A stretch of DNA of 64,000 nucleotides from Dugong dugon (taxonomy: Eukaryota; Chordata; Mammalia; Sirenia; Dugongidae), in the NCBI GenBank assembly GCA_030035585.1, contig CM057482.1:15983001-16047000 (forward strand). Reading direction: 5' to 3'. Each line of letters begins with the position of its first letter. Position 1 is the first letter of the stretch. Shown one piece after another: positions 43,743 through 54,111 of this stretch. The translations under genes were made by a program, and so were the position numbers. The notes below the pieces were generated by a model. It was not told where the DNA came from. It searched no databases and saw only the letters and a list, made by a program, of their open reading frames with translations.

Positions 43743-44398
43743 GTCAGGGTCTAGACACTATTAGGACAGTCGTCAAGTGGCTTTGATATCCATTGAGATG
43801 CTTAGAAGCCTTTGTTTGTAATTGAGAGAGAAGAGAGATGTCGGGCTGGGAGCTTTGGCTGAGGGGAGAGCGGAGGAGGGGCATGATATAAGGCCTGATC
43901 CCATCTGACCCTGTAGACAGGGTTGAGCATCAAGATCTGGAAGTGAGAGTCAGGAATTTGTGAAACTGTGGAAAGAAGCAGAGCTGCCAGGGGGCCCAGA
44001 GACAGCTGGCATAGAGGAGAGTAGAGGCCTACTCTCCCCTCCTCTGCCTGGAATGTTCTGTCCTCCAGTGTTTAACACTGAAGCCCCAGAGGCACCCTGG
44101 ATCAACGCCTTGGAGGGCACTGGGTCAGAGCCAAGGATGGCCTTCTCCTGCAACGTGAGTCACACTGGGTAGGGGCATTGGGCACAGAGCAGGAGAGAAG
44201 GGTAGAGTGGACACCACGGATGACTGCCCTTGAGGCCCCCAAATAACAAGTGGACAACTCAAGAGGGGCTCATTTCTAGCACTGGGGTGGGGGGGGGAGG
44301 GTCAATGAAAGCAAATGGACCTAGGTTTTCTATTCACAGGCTAAGAGGGCTGGGATGCCTGGATTATGTCATAAAATACCTTTCACTGGGCCATGCAT
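43743..44398. other. No gene; G run near 44284-44299
   Basis: Short frames on both strands near 43950-44170 lack domains. Confidence 0.4.
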
Positions 44399-44542
44399 GG
44401 AAACCCTGGTGGCATAGTGGTTAACAGCTATGGCTGTTAATCAAAAGGTCAGCAGTTTGAATCTACTAGGTACTCCCTGGAAACCTTATGGGGCAGTTCT
44501 ACTCTGTCCTATAGGGTTGCAATGAGTCAGAATTGTTTGGTT
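44399..44542 (+). mobile_element. AfroSINE, short form, with 11-bp target duplication
   Basis: Flanked by gggccatgcat (44388-44398) and gggccatgtat (44543-44553), one mismatch. Head ggaaaccctggtggc. Confidence 0.95.
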
Positions 44543-44729
44543 TGGGCCATGTATACAATAGGTGTCAATAGATGTCAGCACCCTTCCCACCTGCCCTTCT
44601 TTCCTAGGTCTCTGTGTGTATCAGGTGTTAATCTTCTCCTTAATCAAGGGAGTTAGGTTAGGCTTCGCTACTCTAAATTCCAGAAAGTACAGGGACTAAT
44701 CTTAGCAAACTGACCTATACTTATTAAAA

Positions 44730-44950
44730 CACCAACTAATACTGAACTCTGCATATTATTTTTTAATAGTTTACCAAATATTTTCACTTCTTCTCATCCA
44801 CTTGAGCCTTAGCCTTGTAGGGTAATACACCCCATTTTACGGTAAAGGAAACCAAGGCCCAAAGAAAATTGACTCATCTGAGGTCCCGAAACTTGTAAAT
44901 CAAAGAGCAGGGGTTCAGCACCAGGCATTCCCAGCTCAGTCCTCTGAGGA
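44730..44950 (-). repeat. MIR
   Basis: Reversed: caccccattttacggtaaagg, gactcatctgaggtccc. Confidence 0.7.
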
Positions 44951-44999
44951 AGTGAAAAAGTTATGCTGACCTGGGGCCCAATCCTAGCCTTAATAGGAA

Positions 45000-45160
45000 C
45001 AATCGCTGGTGTCTGTTAAGCCCTTACTGTCTGCCAGGCCCTGTGCTGAGCACTTGGTAGGCATCACTGTTCATCCTTACAAAAACCCCACGAACGCGGC
45101 ACTACTGTTATTCCCGTTGCATAGGGAGAAATGTGCAGTTCCTAGAGGCTAAGTTTGCTT
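45000..45160 (-). repeat. MIR
   Basis: Reversed: aagcccttactgtctgcc, gccctgtgctgagcac, gaaatgtgcag. Confidence 0.75.
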
Positions 45161-45175
45161 TCCTCTAGTCTAGTG

Positions 45176-45381
45176 AGGGCAGTCCCTGAGTGGCTCAAAT
45201 GGTTAAACACGCAGTTACTAATAGAAAGGTTGGTGGTTCTAACCCACCCAGAGGTGTCTCAGAAGCAAGGCATGGTGATCTACTTCTGAAAAATCAGCCA
45301 TTGAAAATTCTATGGAGCACAGTTCTACTCCGACACGCGTGAGGTTGCCCTGAGCTGGAATCCACTCAACGGCAGCTGACT
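45176..45381 (+). mobile_element. AfroSINE, long form, with 10-bp target duplication
   Basis: Flanked by perfect tagtctagtg at 45166-45175 and 45382-45391. Head agtccctgagtggc. Confidence 0.95.
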
Positions 45382-45495
45382 TAGTCTAGTGCGCAGAAAA
45401 AGTCAGGATTCCAGCAGCTCACTCCAGAGGCCACACCCTTAACCCCTGGCCCTATAGCCGCAGACTTGGTAAACTCGGCTTCCTCCTCTGTCAAA

Positions 45496-45542
45496 CCTTT
45501 TGGTTAGCAGCCAGGCTCTTAATCACTGCGCCACCAGGGCTC
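45496..45542 (-). mobile_element. AfroSINE head fragment
   Basis: Only the reversed head is present: ccttttggttagcagcc to accagggctcc. It precedes a complete copy in the same orientation. Confidence 0.85.
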
Positions 45543-45545
45543 CAC

Positions 45546-45708
45546 AGAGCCCAAAACCCGCTGCCATCAAGCTGATTCCAACTCATAGCAACCCCATAGG
45601 ACAGAGTAGAACTGCCCCATAGGGTTTCCAAGGAGCAGCTGGTGGATTTGAACTGTCGACCTTTTGGTTAGCAGCCAAGCTCTTAACCACTGCGCCACCA
45701 GGGCTCCA
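45546..45708 (-). mobile_element. AfroSINE, short form, well kept
   Basis: Reversed, low divergence: gctgccatcaagctgattc, tttccaaggagcagctgg, gcgccaccagggctcc. With the preceding fragment it forms a head-to-tail pair. Confidence 0.95.
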
Positions 45709-46232
45709 GACCTAAGACAGGAGGACCAAAATGAACAGACAGATCTGGGGGTGGAGCAAGGAAAGCTTCAGGAGAAGGTGCATAGCACTGCTGTACAGCG
45801 CCACTGTGGGGCAAGTACTGGCCCCCGCCCCACCGCCGCCTCTCAGTCTGGTACCTCTACCCTTCACCCCCAGGACCTGGGCATCTGCCTCAGCCCTGCC
45901 CTTGACCTTTCTGCCTCTTAAGGGATCAAAAACACTTTTGGTGCAATTAATTAATGCCAACATCCTGTTCTTCTCCACCAATTGCTGCCCATCCACTATT
46001 TCCACCAGCTTTGGAAACAACATGATTTATTTGAAAGAATGTGGGCTCTAGGGTGACTGGACCTGAGTTTGAACCCTGGGAACCTTCAACACATCTTTTC
46101 AGGGGACAGCATTCAATCCCTAATACCCATCTTTGCCTTGCACATGTCATTCCATCCACCCCATCCCACTCCCTGCTCCATTCCAGGTTCCTGTCTGTAA
46201 AATGAAAGCGGTGGTGGTCCCTACCCAAGGTT
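45709..46232. other. No gene or repeat recognised
   Basis: Plus and minus frames of about 105 aa overlap here and show no domain. AT-rich near 45940-45960 (gcaattaattaatgcc). Confidence 0.4.
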
Positions 46233-46246
46233 ATGGTGAGGATCAA

Positions 46247-46449
46247 ACCAGCAGCCATAGAGTTGACTCCTGCTCATGGTGACCCTATGTGTGTCAGAGT
46301 AGAACTGTGCTCCGTAGGGTTTTCAGTGGCTGATTTTTCAGAAGTAGGTCACCAGGCCTTTCTTCTGAGGCTCCTTTGGGTGGACTCAAACCTACAACCT
46401 TTCAGTTAGCAGCTGAGGGGGTTAACCATTTGCACCACCCGAGGACTCC
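46247..46449 (-). mobile_element. AfroSINE, long form, with 14-bp target duplication
   Basis: Flanked by perfect atggtgaggatcaa at 46233-46246 and 46450-46463. Variant middle ggctgatttttcagaag. Confidence 0.96.
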
Positions 46450-46463
46450 ATGGTGAGGATCAA

Positions 46464-46694
46464 GTGAGGCATTAAATGCCAGCCTCCGCCTGATGTGGAG
46501 CAGCACCATGCCACCATTCTGTCAGCATCACCGTCTGTCCCGATGGTGCCTGGGCACCACTCCACGGGAGGCAGAATGGAACGGCGAGGTCCTGCTTGCT
46601 GTGGAATATTTCCAAATGAAAAAGAGAGCACATGCTCCAACTTTTTTCAGTAGTTTTTGCTTCTGAGATACTGGTCTTCCCATTTACCCTCAAA
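46464..46694. other. No gene or repeat recognised
   Basis: Short gap between two SINEs; nothing seen besides the right SINE's target copy. Confidence 0.35.
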
Positions 46695-46873
46695 GGAGAC
46701 CTGGTGGCACAGTGGTTAAGAGCTCAGGCTGCTAACCAAAAGGTCGGCAGTTCGAACCCACCAGCCACTCCTTGGAAACCCTATGGGGCAGTTCTGCTCT
46801 GTCCTATACAGTTGCTATGAGTCAGAGTTGACTCGATGGCAACAGGTGTTTTTTTGTTGTTGTTTTTTTTTAA
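46695..46873 (+). mobile_element. AfroSINE, short form, with 11-bp target duplication
   Basis: Flanked by ttaccctcaaa (46684-46694) and ttaccttcaaa (46874-46884), one mismatch. A-box-like gtggcacagtgg, B-box-like cagttcgaaccc near 46748, then a T-rich end. A good reference copy for the short subfamily. Confidence 0.96.
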
Positions 46874-46924
46874 TTACCTTCAAAACCCCTTTCAAATTTC
46901 AAGACTGTAAAAAAAAAAAAAAAA

Positions 46925-47345
46925 TTCTTAAACAAAATTTAATCAATGCTTATTACACATAGTATACTAGTTAAGACTGAATTTATGACACAGCAGAGGT
47001 GGATATGTTACTGCCTATCTTTAGGTTTTACGGCAAACAGGGGCGCCTCTCACAATCATAGCGTGAAGTAAACATTTATGTCCGTTTTATAGGGCTTGAA
47101 GAATAGTTTTATATTCTACATTAGGATGGCAGTTTATAACTGTCACCTCTTTTATGGCACACTCTTGGATGCTGCTTTGATTTAGCTGTCATCGGGACGT
47201 CTGTTCGGAACATCATCGGCAATTACCACAGAGTCCTTTTGGGGAGGCGTCTTGCATTTTAGAGTGCAGTTTTGAAGAACGAATTATTAAGAAAAGCATA
47301 TTGGCCTGGAGTCTCACATCTTTTGTATTGGGCTTGGAAGGAAAA
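46925..47345. other. Candidate conserved non-coding block
   Basis: Repeat-free after an A run at 46909-46924. Contains gatttagctgtcatcggg, cggcaattaccacagag and acgaattattaagaaaagc. Composition suggests constraint, but it is unmeasured. Confidence 0.35.
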
Positions 47346-48464
47346 ATCACATTTTCTCAGAAATGACTCTAACCCTAAGTGAGTCAAAGAATCTCACCTG
47401 GAGGTCGGGAGGGGCCAAGCTACCTGTCGGCTTCGGTACCGTATCCCTCCCTTTCGAGACCCGTCACCCTCTCCCTGGGTGAGAATCAGAGGGTCTCTGA
47501 GCCCCCCTCAAATTGTACATAAATCTGCGTAAGCCTTTCTCTGGAGATGTGTAAAACAGTAAGAACCGGACCCATCCTCGATCCCACACGCCTAAATCAT
47601 GATCCCGACCCTCAATCTTCCAGCCCCCTTTTCTTCTCTCAGCCCAAGAGCTCTTAGCCCAGCTCATCTCACATTTGAGATTTGGAGTCTGGCCAGACCT
47701 GATCCCTACCGGCCCATACCGTGTGGCCTTAATAAGCAAGTCCCCTCCAAAGTAGAGGTGAACATACCAACCCCCCAGGCTGATGGGAAACTCGGTTATA
47801 ATACTGGACGAGGAAGTGACTTGGAAACTGTGAAGACTCATACACTTTATTACTATTATTATATTATTATGATCATCTCTCAACTAGGGGATAAGTGGAC
47901 ACGCACCTGATCGTACTCATTTCTCTTAGAACGTGAGTAATCCATGTCTCTCCACTGAAGGAGGAGCACTTGGGTTTAAAAGGGTGAAGTTGTACAAGAG
48001 GAAACTTCTCGCCTCCTCTCACCACACTACCACCCTACGAGCGGAGAGTGGACATCCACTGCCCTCCAGTCAGAAAAGGCGGGGAGGGAGCCTCCTCTCC
48101 TCTCATCTGAGTGGTGAGGTCAACATCCCTGGGCTGGGGTCTCTGATGGGGTATGTGGCTGTAACAGAGGTGGGTGCTTCTGTCGCTCACTTCCTCTGCT
48201 CAGGGGTGAGGGCCTTATGCTCCCTGTTCCCAAGAATGCTGGGAGCTCACTTGGCCTTCAGTTTGCCAAGACTTTGCCTTCTTTGAGCTGTGGCTCCCAT
48301 GTTAAGCTTCACTGGTCGAACCCTGGAGGGAAGAAGAGACAAGGGACCCCTGAACCTCTAACATGCTTGCTGTTTCTGATTGATCTCTAAGGACGCAGAA
48401 TGTCAAACCCTGATTTATTTGTTCGATAAGCATTTTCCAAGCAGTTACTATAAAGCAGTCTCTC
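47346..48464. other. No gene; small TTA microsatellite at 47849-47872
   Basis: About 1.1 kb without a recognised repeat apart from the TTA run. A 139-aa minus frame (47464-47883) overlaps a 103-aa plus frame; neither has a domain. Confidence 0.4.
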
Positions 48465-48477
48465 TGATAGTCACTGG

Positions 48478-48659
48478 GAGTCCTTGGGTGGTGCAAATGG
48501 TTGGCAGTTCAAGTCCACCCAGAGGTACCTCAGAAGAAACGCCCAGTGATCTACTTCTGAAAAATCAGCCATTGAAAACCCTGTGGAGCACAGCTCTACT
48601 CTGACACACATGGGTCGCCATGAGTTGGAGTCGACTCCACGGCAACTGGGCTATTTTTG
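48478..48659 (+). mobile_element. AfroSINE, head deletion, with 13-bp target duplication
   Basis: Flanked by perfect tgatagtcactgg at 48465-48477 and 48660-48672. The segment between A and B boxes is missing (caaatggttggcagttc), shortening the head by about 30 bp. Confidence 0.95.
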
Positions 48660-48793
48660 TGATAGTCACTGGCAAAAGGGACATCCGAGAAAGAGGATAG
48701 GATAATCTAGACGATTCCTTTCTCTAATTTTCACTCTCTCACATAAATTCTTCCCTGTCTCTGTCACACTGGGTTTCTGTCTCTCCCTCCCAC

Positions 48794-48802
48794 ACACATC
48801 CC

Positions 48803-48837
<35 letters not shown>

Positions 48838-48862
48838 TCTCTCTCTCTCACACACACACACA

Positions 48863-48923
<61 letters not shown>

Positions 48924-48936
48924 GCGCGCGCGCCCC
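48794..48936. repeat. CT / CA / CG composite microsatellite
   Basis: Alternating CT and CA blocks, then about 40 bp pure CA, ending in GCGCGCGC. The purine-pyrimidine alternation at the end favours Z-DNA. Confidence 0.95.
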
Positions 48937-49329
48937 ACCCACCCCCTGCTTTCCTGAAAGGCCCCTTGGCTGAGGCATGCTTTCTGGAAGGCCTGTGCCA
49001 GAGGGAACTCAGTGGGAAGAATAGGTCGATTCAGCCGCCACACATACCCCCCTCTCATCTCCTCCAGCTCCCTCTCCTCCCACCTCCCCCCACCCATCTT
49101 TCTTCCAAATGGAGCACTCTCAGGCCTGCCCTGACCTCTCTAGTCCCCTCCCCGGGCCTGTCTCAGTGTCTCATGCCTGCCACCCCCCCGGGACTTTGTT
49201 CTGCTTCACTTCAGTTTCTAAGATTTAGAAAAAGAGAGAAAGGAAGGCTTGGCTCGCCTCCGGGAGGAGAGGGGAAGGGGCCCCGAAGCTCTGCCAGCAG
49301 AAGTTGCTTGATGCACGCTGTGGTGGCCT
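48937..49329. other. No gene or repeat recognised
   Basis: Pyrimidine-rich at 49040-49100; frames on both strands overlap. Confidence 0.35.
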
Positions 49330-49600
49330 TGTGGTTCAGGCCGAGGGAGGCTCATGCAAGCACATTGTGGTGAGCGCGATAACCGGGGTGGGGGGACGAT
49401 TCGGAGAATTTCTGAAGGTTTTGTAATAAAAGGTGACAGCACAAAGCCGAAGGTGCTGCGGCGCTGTGCCAAGAAGTTGGGGAGCAGTGACAACGGCGGT
49501 TCGGGTGGGAGGGACGCCGCAGGCCGTACCCCGCTCAGGCAAGGGGGCTCCAATGGAGGCTTCCTCCTCAGCCATTTTTGAGCGGAAACAATGAACCCAC
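49330..49600. other. CpG-dense repeat-free patch
   Basis: About 17 CpG in 180 bp (counted by eye, 49370-49550), against few in surrounding DNA. Open on both strands (75 aa plus, 111 aa minus) without a recognised domain. Could be a small CpG island, a promoter of an unseen transcript, or a conserved element. Confidence 0.4.
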
Positions 49601-49984
49601 TTGGAAGAACTCACTTGTTCATGGCGAGGGTGAGGATGTGACTAGAATAGAGATGAGCCCTGGCCAGCCCCTTTCAGGGGGAGCGGGCAGGGGCTCCTCA
49701 CATGCCTCAGGCCTCAGGCCACAGGCTGCCTGCCTTGAGGGTCAGCTGTCAGATATCCAGGAAGCTGTCTCCTCACCTCCTTGTTATTTAAGTATGGACA
49801 GGACCCTAAGCCTCTGGCAGCAGCAGGCCAGGGATGCATGCCTCCAAGCTTAGAGAGCCAGACAGAGGCCTAGGCTGGTGGTCCAGAGACACTCAAAGTG
49901 CAGACGGACACATCGAGGCGGGGAGAAAAGGCAAGGACCCGCCGATACTCTGGGCTATGGGACAGTATCTGCACTCCTTAGCAG
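49601..49984. other. No gene or repeat recognised
   Basis: No coding or repeat signature. Confidence 0.35.
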
Positions 49985-50362
49985 TCAAGGCCTGCCTCAC
50001 TCTGGCACCAGCCTACCTTCTCAGCATCATCTTCTTCTACCTGCTCCGTTGATGTGGTCGTCCCACCAGACTGTTTGCCAAGTATATCACATACCCAGCT
50101 TTTTCATGCCTCAGCGCCTTTGCACCTGCCAGTTCCATGCCTGTAATGCTCTTCCATTGCCTTTCTGCCTGCTAATACTTCAGGACTCTGCTCAAACGTT
50201 TTCCCTTCTGTGAAGACTTCCCTTCACCCCCAGGGCAGAACTCACCCCCAAGCCCCACCATGAGGTTTGACCATGCAGCCTTATACTCTGAATATCCTTT
50301 CCATCAAAATCATATGTTTACCTGGCTGTCTGCCCTCCAGCCTGTGACGAGAGGGACCATAT

Positions 50363-52676
50363 TTTTTTTTTCCCCCATACAAAAATTTGTACATACATTG
50401 TTGTGTGACTCTAATTGCTCTCCCCGTACTGTGAAAGCACACCCTCCTTTCCACCCTCGATTCCCCATATCCATTCAACCAGCTCCTAACCCTCTCTGCC
50501 TTTCCATCTCACCTCTGGTCAGAAGCTGCCCGTTTAGTCTCTTGTATCTATCTGAGCTAAGAGGCACACTCCTCATGAGTATCACTTTATGTCCCACAGT
50601 CCAGTCCAATCCCTGTCTGAAGAGGTGGCCTTGGAAATTGCTTTAGTTCTGGGCTGATAGAGAATCCAGGGGCCGTGCTTTCCAGGGTTCCTCCAGTCTT
50701 AGTCAGACCATTAAGTCTGATCTTCTTACTAGAATTTGAGTTCTACACCCCACCTTTCTCCTGTTCCATCCAGAACTCTCTGTTGTGTTCCCTGTCAGGG
50801 TAATCATTGGTGGTAGCCGGGCACCATCTAGTTCTTCTGGTCTCAGGCTGATGAAGTCCCTGGTTTATGTGGCCCTTTCTGTCTCTTGGGCTAATACTTT
50901 CCTTGTGTCTTTGGTGTTCTTCATTCTTCTTTACTCCAGGTGGTTGGGACCAATTGATGCATCTAAGATGGCCGTTTGCAAGCTTTTAAGACCCCAGATG
51001 CCACTCACCAAAGTAGGATGCAGAACATTGTCTTAATAAGCTTTGTTATGCCAATTGACCTAGATGTCCCCTGAAAGCATGGTCCCCAGACCCCTACCTT
51101 ACTACTCTGTCCCTCAAAGTGTTTGATTGTATTCAGGAAACTTCTTAGCTTTGGTTTAGTCCAGTTGTGCTGACTTCCCCTGAAGTGTGTGCTGTCCTTC
51201 CCATCACCTAAGATAATTCCTAACTACTATCTAGTTAGTAAATAACCCTCACCTTCCCTCCCAACCCTCGTAACCATCAAAGAATGTTTTCTTCTGTGTT
51301 TAAACCTTTTCTTGAGTTCTTATAATAGTGGTCTTATACAATATTTGTCCTTCTGTGACTGACTAAATTCACTCAGCATAATGACCTCCAGCTTCCTCCG
51401 GCTTATGTTTCACAGCTTCATCGTTGTTCATTATCATTGCATTGTATTCTGTTGTGTGGATATACCATAATTTGTTTATCCATTCGTCCATTGAGGGGCA
51501 CCTAGGTTGTTTCCATCTTTTTACTATCGTGAACAATGCTGCAATGAACATGGGTGTGCATATATCTGTTTGTGTGACGGTTCTTATTTCTCTAGGATAT
51601 ATTCCAAGGAGCAGGATAGCTCGATCGTATGGTACTACTATTTATAGCTTTTTAAGGAAGCGCCAAATCGATTTCCGGAGTGGTTGTACCATTGTACATT
51701 CCCACCAACTGCATATAAGTGTTCCAGTCTCTCCACAACCTCTCCAGCATTTATTATTTTGTGTTTTTTGGATTAATGCTAGCCTTATTGGGGTGAGATG
51801 ATATCTCATTGTACTTTTGATCTGCATTTCTCTAATGGCTAATGATCGTGAACATTTCTTCATGTGTCTGTTAGCCACCTGAATATCTTCTTTGGTGAAG
51901 TGCCTGTTCATATCCTTTGCCCATTTTTTAATTAGGTTATTTGTCTTTTTGTCTTTGAGGTTTTTCAGCATCTTGTAGATTTTAGAGATTAGACACTGAT
52001 CAGATTTGTTGTAGCCAAATTTTTTTTCCCAGTCTGTAGGCTGTCTTTTGACTCTTTTGGTGAAGTCTTTGGATGAGCATAAGTGTTTGATTTTTAGGAG
52101 CTTCCAGTTATCTAGTCTCTCTTCTGGTGCTTGTGCATTGTTACTTGTTTTTGCCATGTATTAGGGCTCCTAGCATTGTCCCTATTTTTTCTTCCATGAT
52201 CTTTATTGTTTTCAATTTTATATTTAATTCTCTGATCCATTTTGAGTTAGTTTTTGTGCATGGTGTGAGGTAAGTGCCTTGTTTCAGTTTTTTGCAGACA
52301 GATATCCAGTTATGCCAGCACCATTTGTTAAAGAGACTGTCTTTTCCCCAGTTAACAGACTTTGGGCCTTTGTCAAATATCAGCTGCTCATAGGTGGATG
52401 AATTTATGTCTGGATTCTCAATTCTGTCCCATTGGTCTATGTATCTGTTGTTGTACCAGTACCAGGCTGTTTTGACTACCGTGGTGATATAATAGGTTCT
52501 AAAATCAGGTAGTGTGAGGCCTCCCACCTTGTTCTTCCTCTTGAGTAATGCTTTACTTATGCAGGGCCTCTTCCCTTTCCATATGAAGTTGGTGATCTGT
52601 TTCTCCATCTCATTAAAAAAATGCCAGTGGAATCTGAATCAGGATTACACTGTATCTGTAGATTGCTTTGGGTAGA
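50363..52676 (-). mobile_element. L1 LINE, 5'-truncated, with 14-bp target duplication
   Basis: A 2,314-bp minus-strand L1: 3' end at 50363 (T run), 3' UTR to about 51360 (cttttaagaccccagatg), ORF2 end beyond. It is flanked by gagagggaccatat (50349-50362) and gagaggggtcatat (52677-52690), 12 of 14 matching, which places the insertion in the L2. The 3' UTR resembles the L1 tails at 22523 and 57196. Confidence 0.94.
51360..52676 (-). pseudogene. L1 ORF2 C-terminal frame, broken
   Basis: Remains of the L1 ORF2 product, whose complete form is an endonuclease/reverse transcriptase of about 1,275 aa; here only the part downstream of the RT domain is left. Segment 52141-52608 starts [15 protein letters not shown] and contains [12 protein letters not shown] and the [16 protein letters not shown] region. 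A frameshift near 52150 moves to segment 51642-52157 (NKWAKDMNRHF-like, [13 protein letters not shown] cysteine motif), and another shift leads to 51369-51551 ([23 protein letters not shown]). Endonuclease and RT are absent by truncation. Not functional. Confidence 0.93.
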
Positions 52677-52747
52677 GAGAGGGGTCATATCTTAATTTGC
52701 CTCTTGTTCCCAAAGTCTAGCACAGTGCTGGCATATAGCAGTCACTT

Positions 52748-53036
52748 GATGATGATGGTGGGTGTGTGGATGGATGAATGGATGGGTGGGTAGATGGATG
52801 GATGGATGGGTGTGTAGGTGGATGGATGGATGGAAGGATGGATGGATGGATGGAAGGATGGATGGATGGATGGATGGATGCATGGAGGCATGGATGGATG
52901 CATGGAGGCATGGATGGATGGGTGGGTGGTGGGTGGGTGGATGGGTAGATGGTTGGGTAGATGAGTGGACGTGTGGGTGGATGGGTGAATGGGTGGGTGG
53001 ATAGATGGATGGATGGATGGCTGTGTGGGTGGTTGG
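52748..53036 (+). repeat. GGAT tetranucleotide array, long
   Basis: About 290 bp of GGAT/GGGT/GCAT units. It directly follows an L2 3' tip, whose natural tail is a TGAATGAATG-type run. The minus frames with repeated HPSIHPSI are artefacts of it. Confidence 0.95.
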
Positions 53037-53911
53037 ATCCAGGCAGATGAGGCTGCCTCCCTTGTATCCTGCTGCCCTGGTGGGGGTGGGTAATTCATAG
53101 ACTCATCACCTCCAATCTAGGCACAGTCCTAGGACTTGGGTCTAACCATCTGCCAGAAAACCCTGCCTTCTGCTTTGCCTCTCATGTTAGAGTCCCTAGA
53201 CAGGGCCCCCTCCTCCTCTTCACACTCATTTTGTCATACCTTAAATCCCAAGTAAGAGCTTGACCCTCCGTGAAGTGTTTTGGATTCCAAAGCCTAGAGC
53301 AGGTCTCAAGAACCCAGCTCTCTCCTCAGAAATACACCAGAGGATGGCAGATCCTTCCCCTTGCAAATCTCAGCCTGCTCTACCCAGAGATGGAAGATGG
53401 GAGGGTTGATCAGACCCAGGGTAACACCCTTAGCAGCTCCCCCACTCAGGCCCTGCCTGCAGGCATCCCCTGAAAAGGGACTATGGCTGTGTTCCCTCCC
53501 TCAGGGAATTCCCCCTGCCTCCCATCCCCAGTTAAAGCCCCCCCCACCAGAACTGGAGTCCTCAGTACATCTCCCACGACCTGGAGTCACATGAGTGCCC
53601 AGCCCCAGGAAGATATGTAACCTCCAGAGGCACAGGCAACAGCTAATCAGAACGAACACCAGCTACAAGCCAGAGCAGGTGGGCAGGGGCAAGGAGGTGG
53701 GCAAGGGCTTACAGGAACTGGTTTGAACCAGACCTAGCCGGTTTTACTCTGTCTGGTTCTGAGCATTGCAGGAAGTGAGTGGTTTACACCTGTTGAGGTG
53801 GAGAGGCCGGGGTGTCTAGGAGCCTGGGTGTTTTCTACAGCTGGAACATGCAGGGAGCATCAGCCCTCCACCCTGTGGCCCCTCACAGGACAAGGCCCAA
53901 CACAGGCCACA
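53037..53911. other. No gene or repeat recognised
   Basis: Nearly 900 bp, GC-rich, without a recognised repeat or domain. Confidence 0.4.
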
Positions 53912-54111
53912 AAACCCCCTGCCATCTAGTCAATTCTGACTCATAGTGACCCTGTAGGACAGAGTAGAACTTCCCCAGAAAGTTTCCAAGACAGTGATCT
54001 TTACAGAAGCGGACTGCCACATCTTTCTCCCACGAAGCGGCTGGTAGGTTCAAACCACCAACCTTTCAGTTAGCAGCCAAGCGGTTTAACCACTGCGACA
54101 CCAGGGCTCCT
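53912..54111 (-). mobile_element. AfroSINE, long form
   Basis: Reversed: ctgccatctagtcaattc, gtgatctttacagaag, gcgacaccagggctcc. Confidence 0.92.

Larger units (their letters stand above)
49985..52750 (+). repeat. L2 LINE 3' end, split by an L1
   Basis: Left part 49985-50362: ccagctttttcatgcctcag, tcctttgcac-type and gaagacttcccttcacc. Right part 52677-52750: aaagtctagcacagtgctgg. The L1 lies between. Its 3' tip grades into the GGAT array at 52748. Confidence 0.85.

Noticed and set aside
46695..46873. tRNA gene from the A/B-box-like head
   Set aside because: The head is the tRNA-derived part of a SINE with an RTE-like tail; repeated dozens of times with target duplications.
51360..52676. 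Active L1 ORF2
   Set aside because: Endonuclease and RT domains absent, frameshifts present.
52748..53036. CRISPR-like regular repetition
   Set aside because: A 4-bp tandem unit without spacers in mammalian DNA; a microsatellite.
52742..53098. 118-aa minus-strand frame rich in HPSI repeats
   Set aside because: Product of the GGAT array read in one frame, not a protein.
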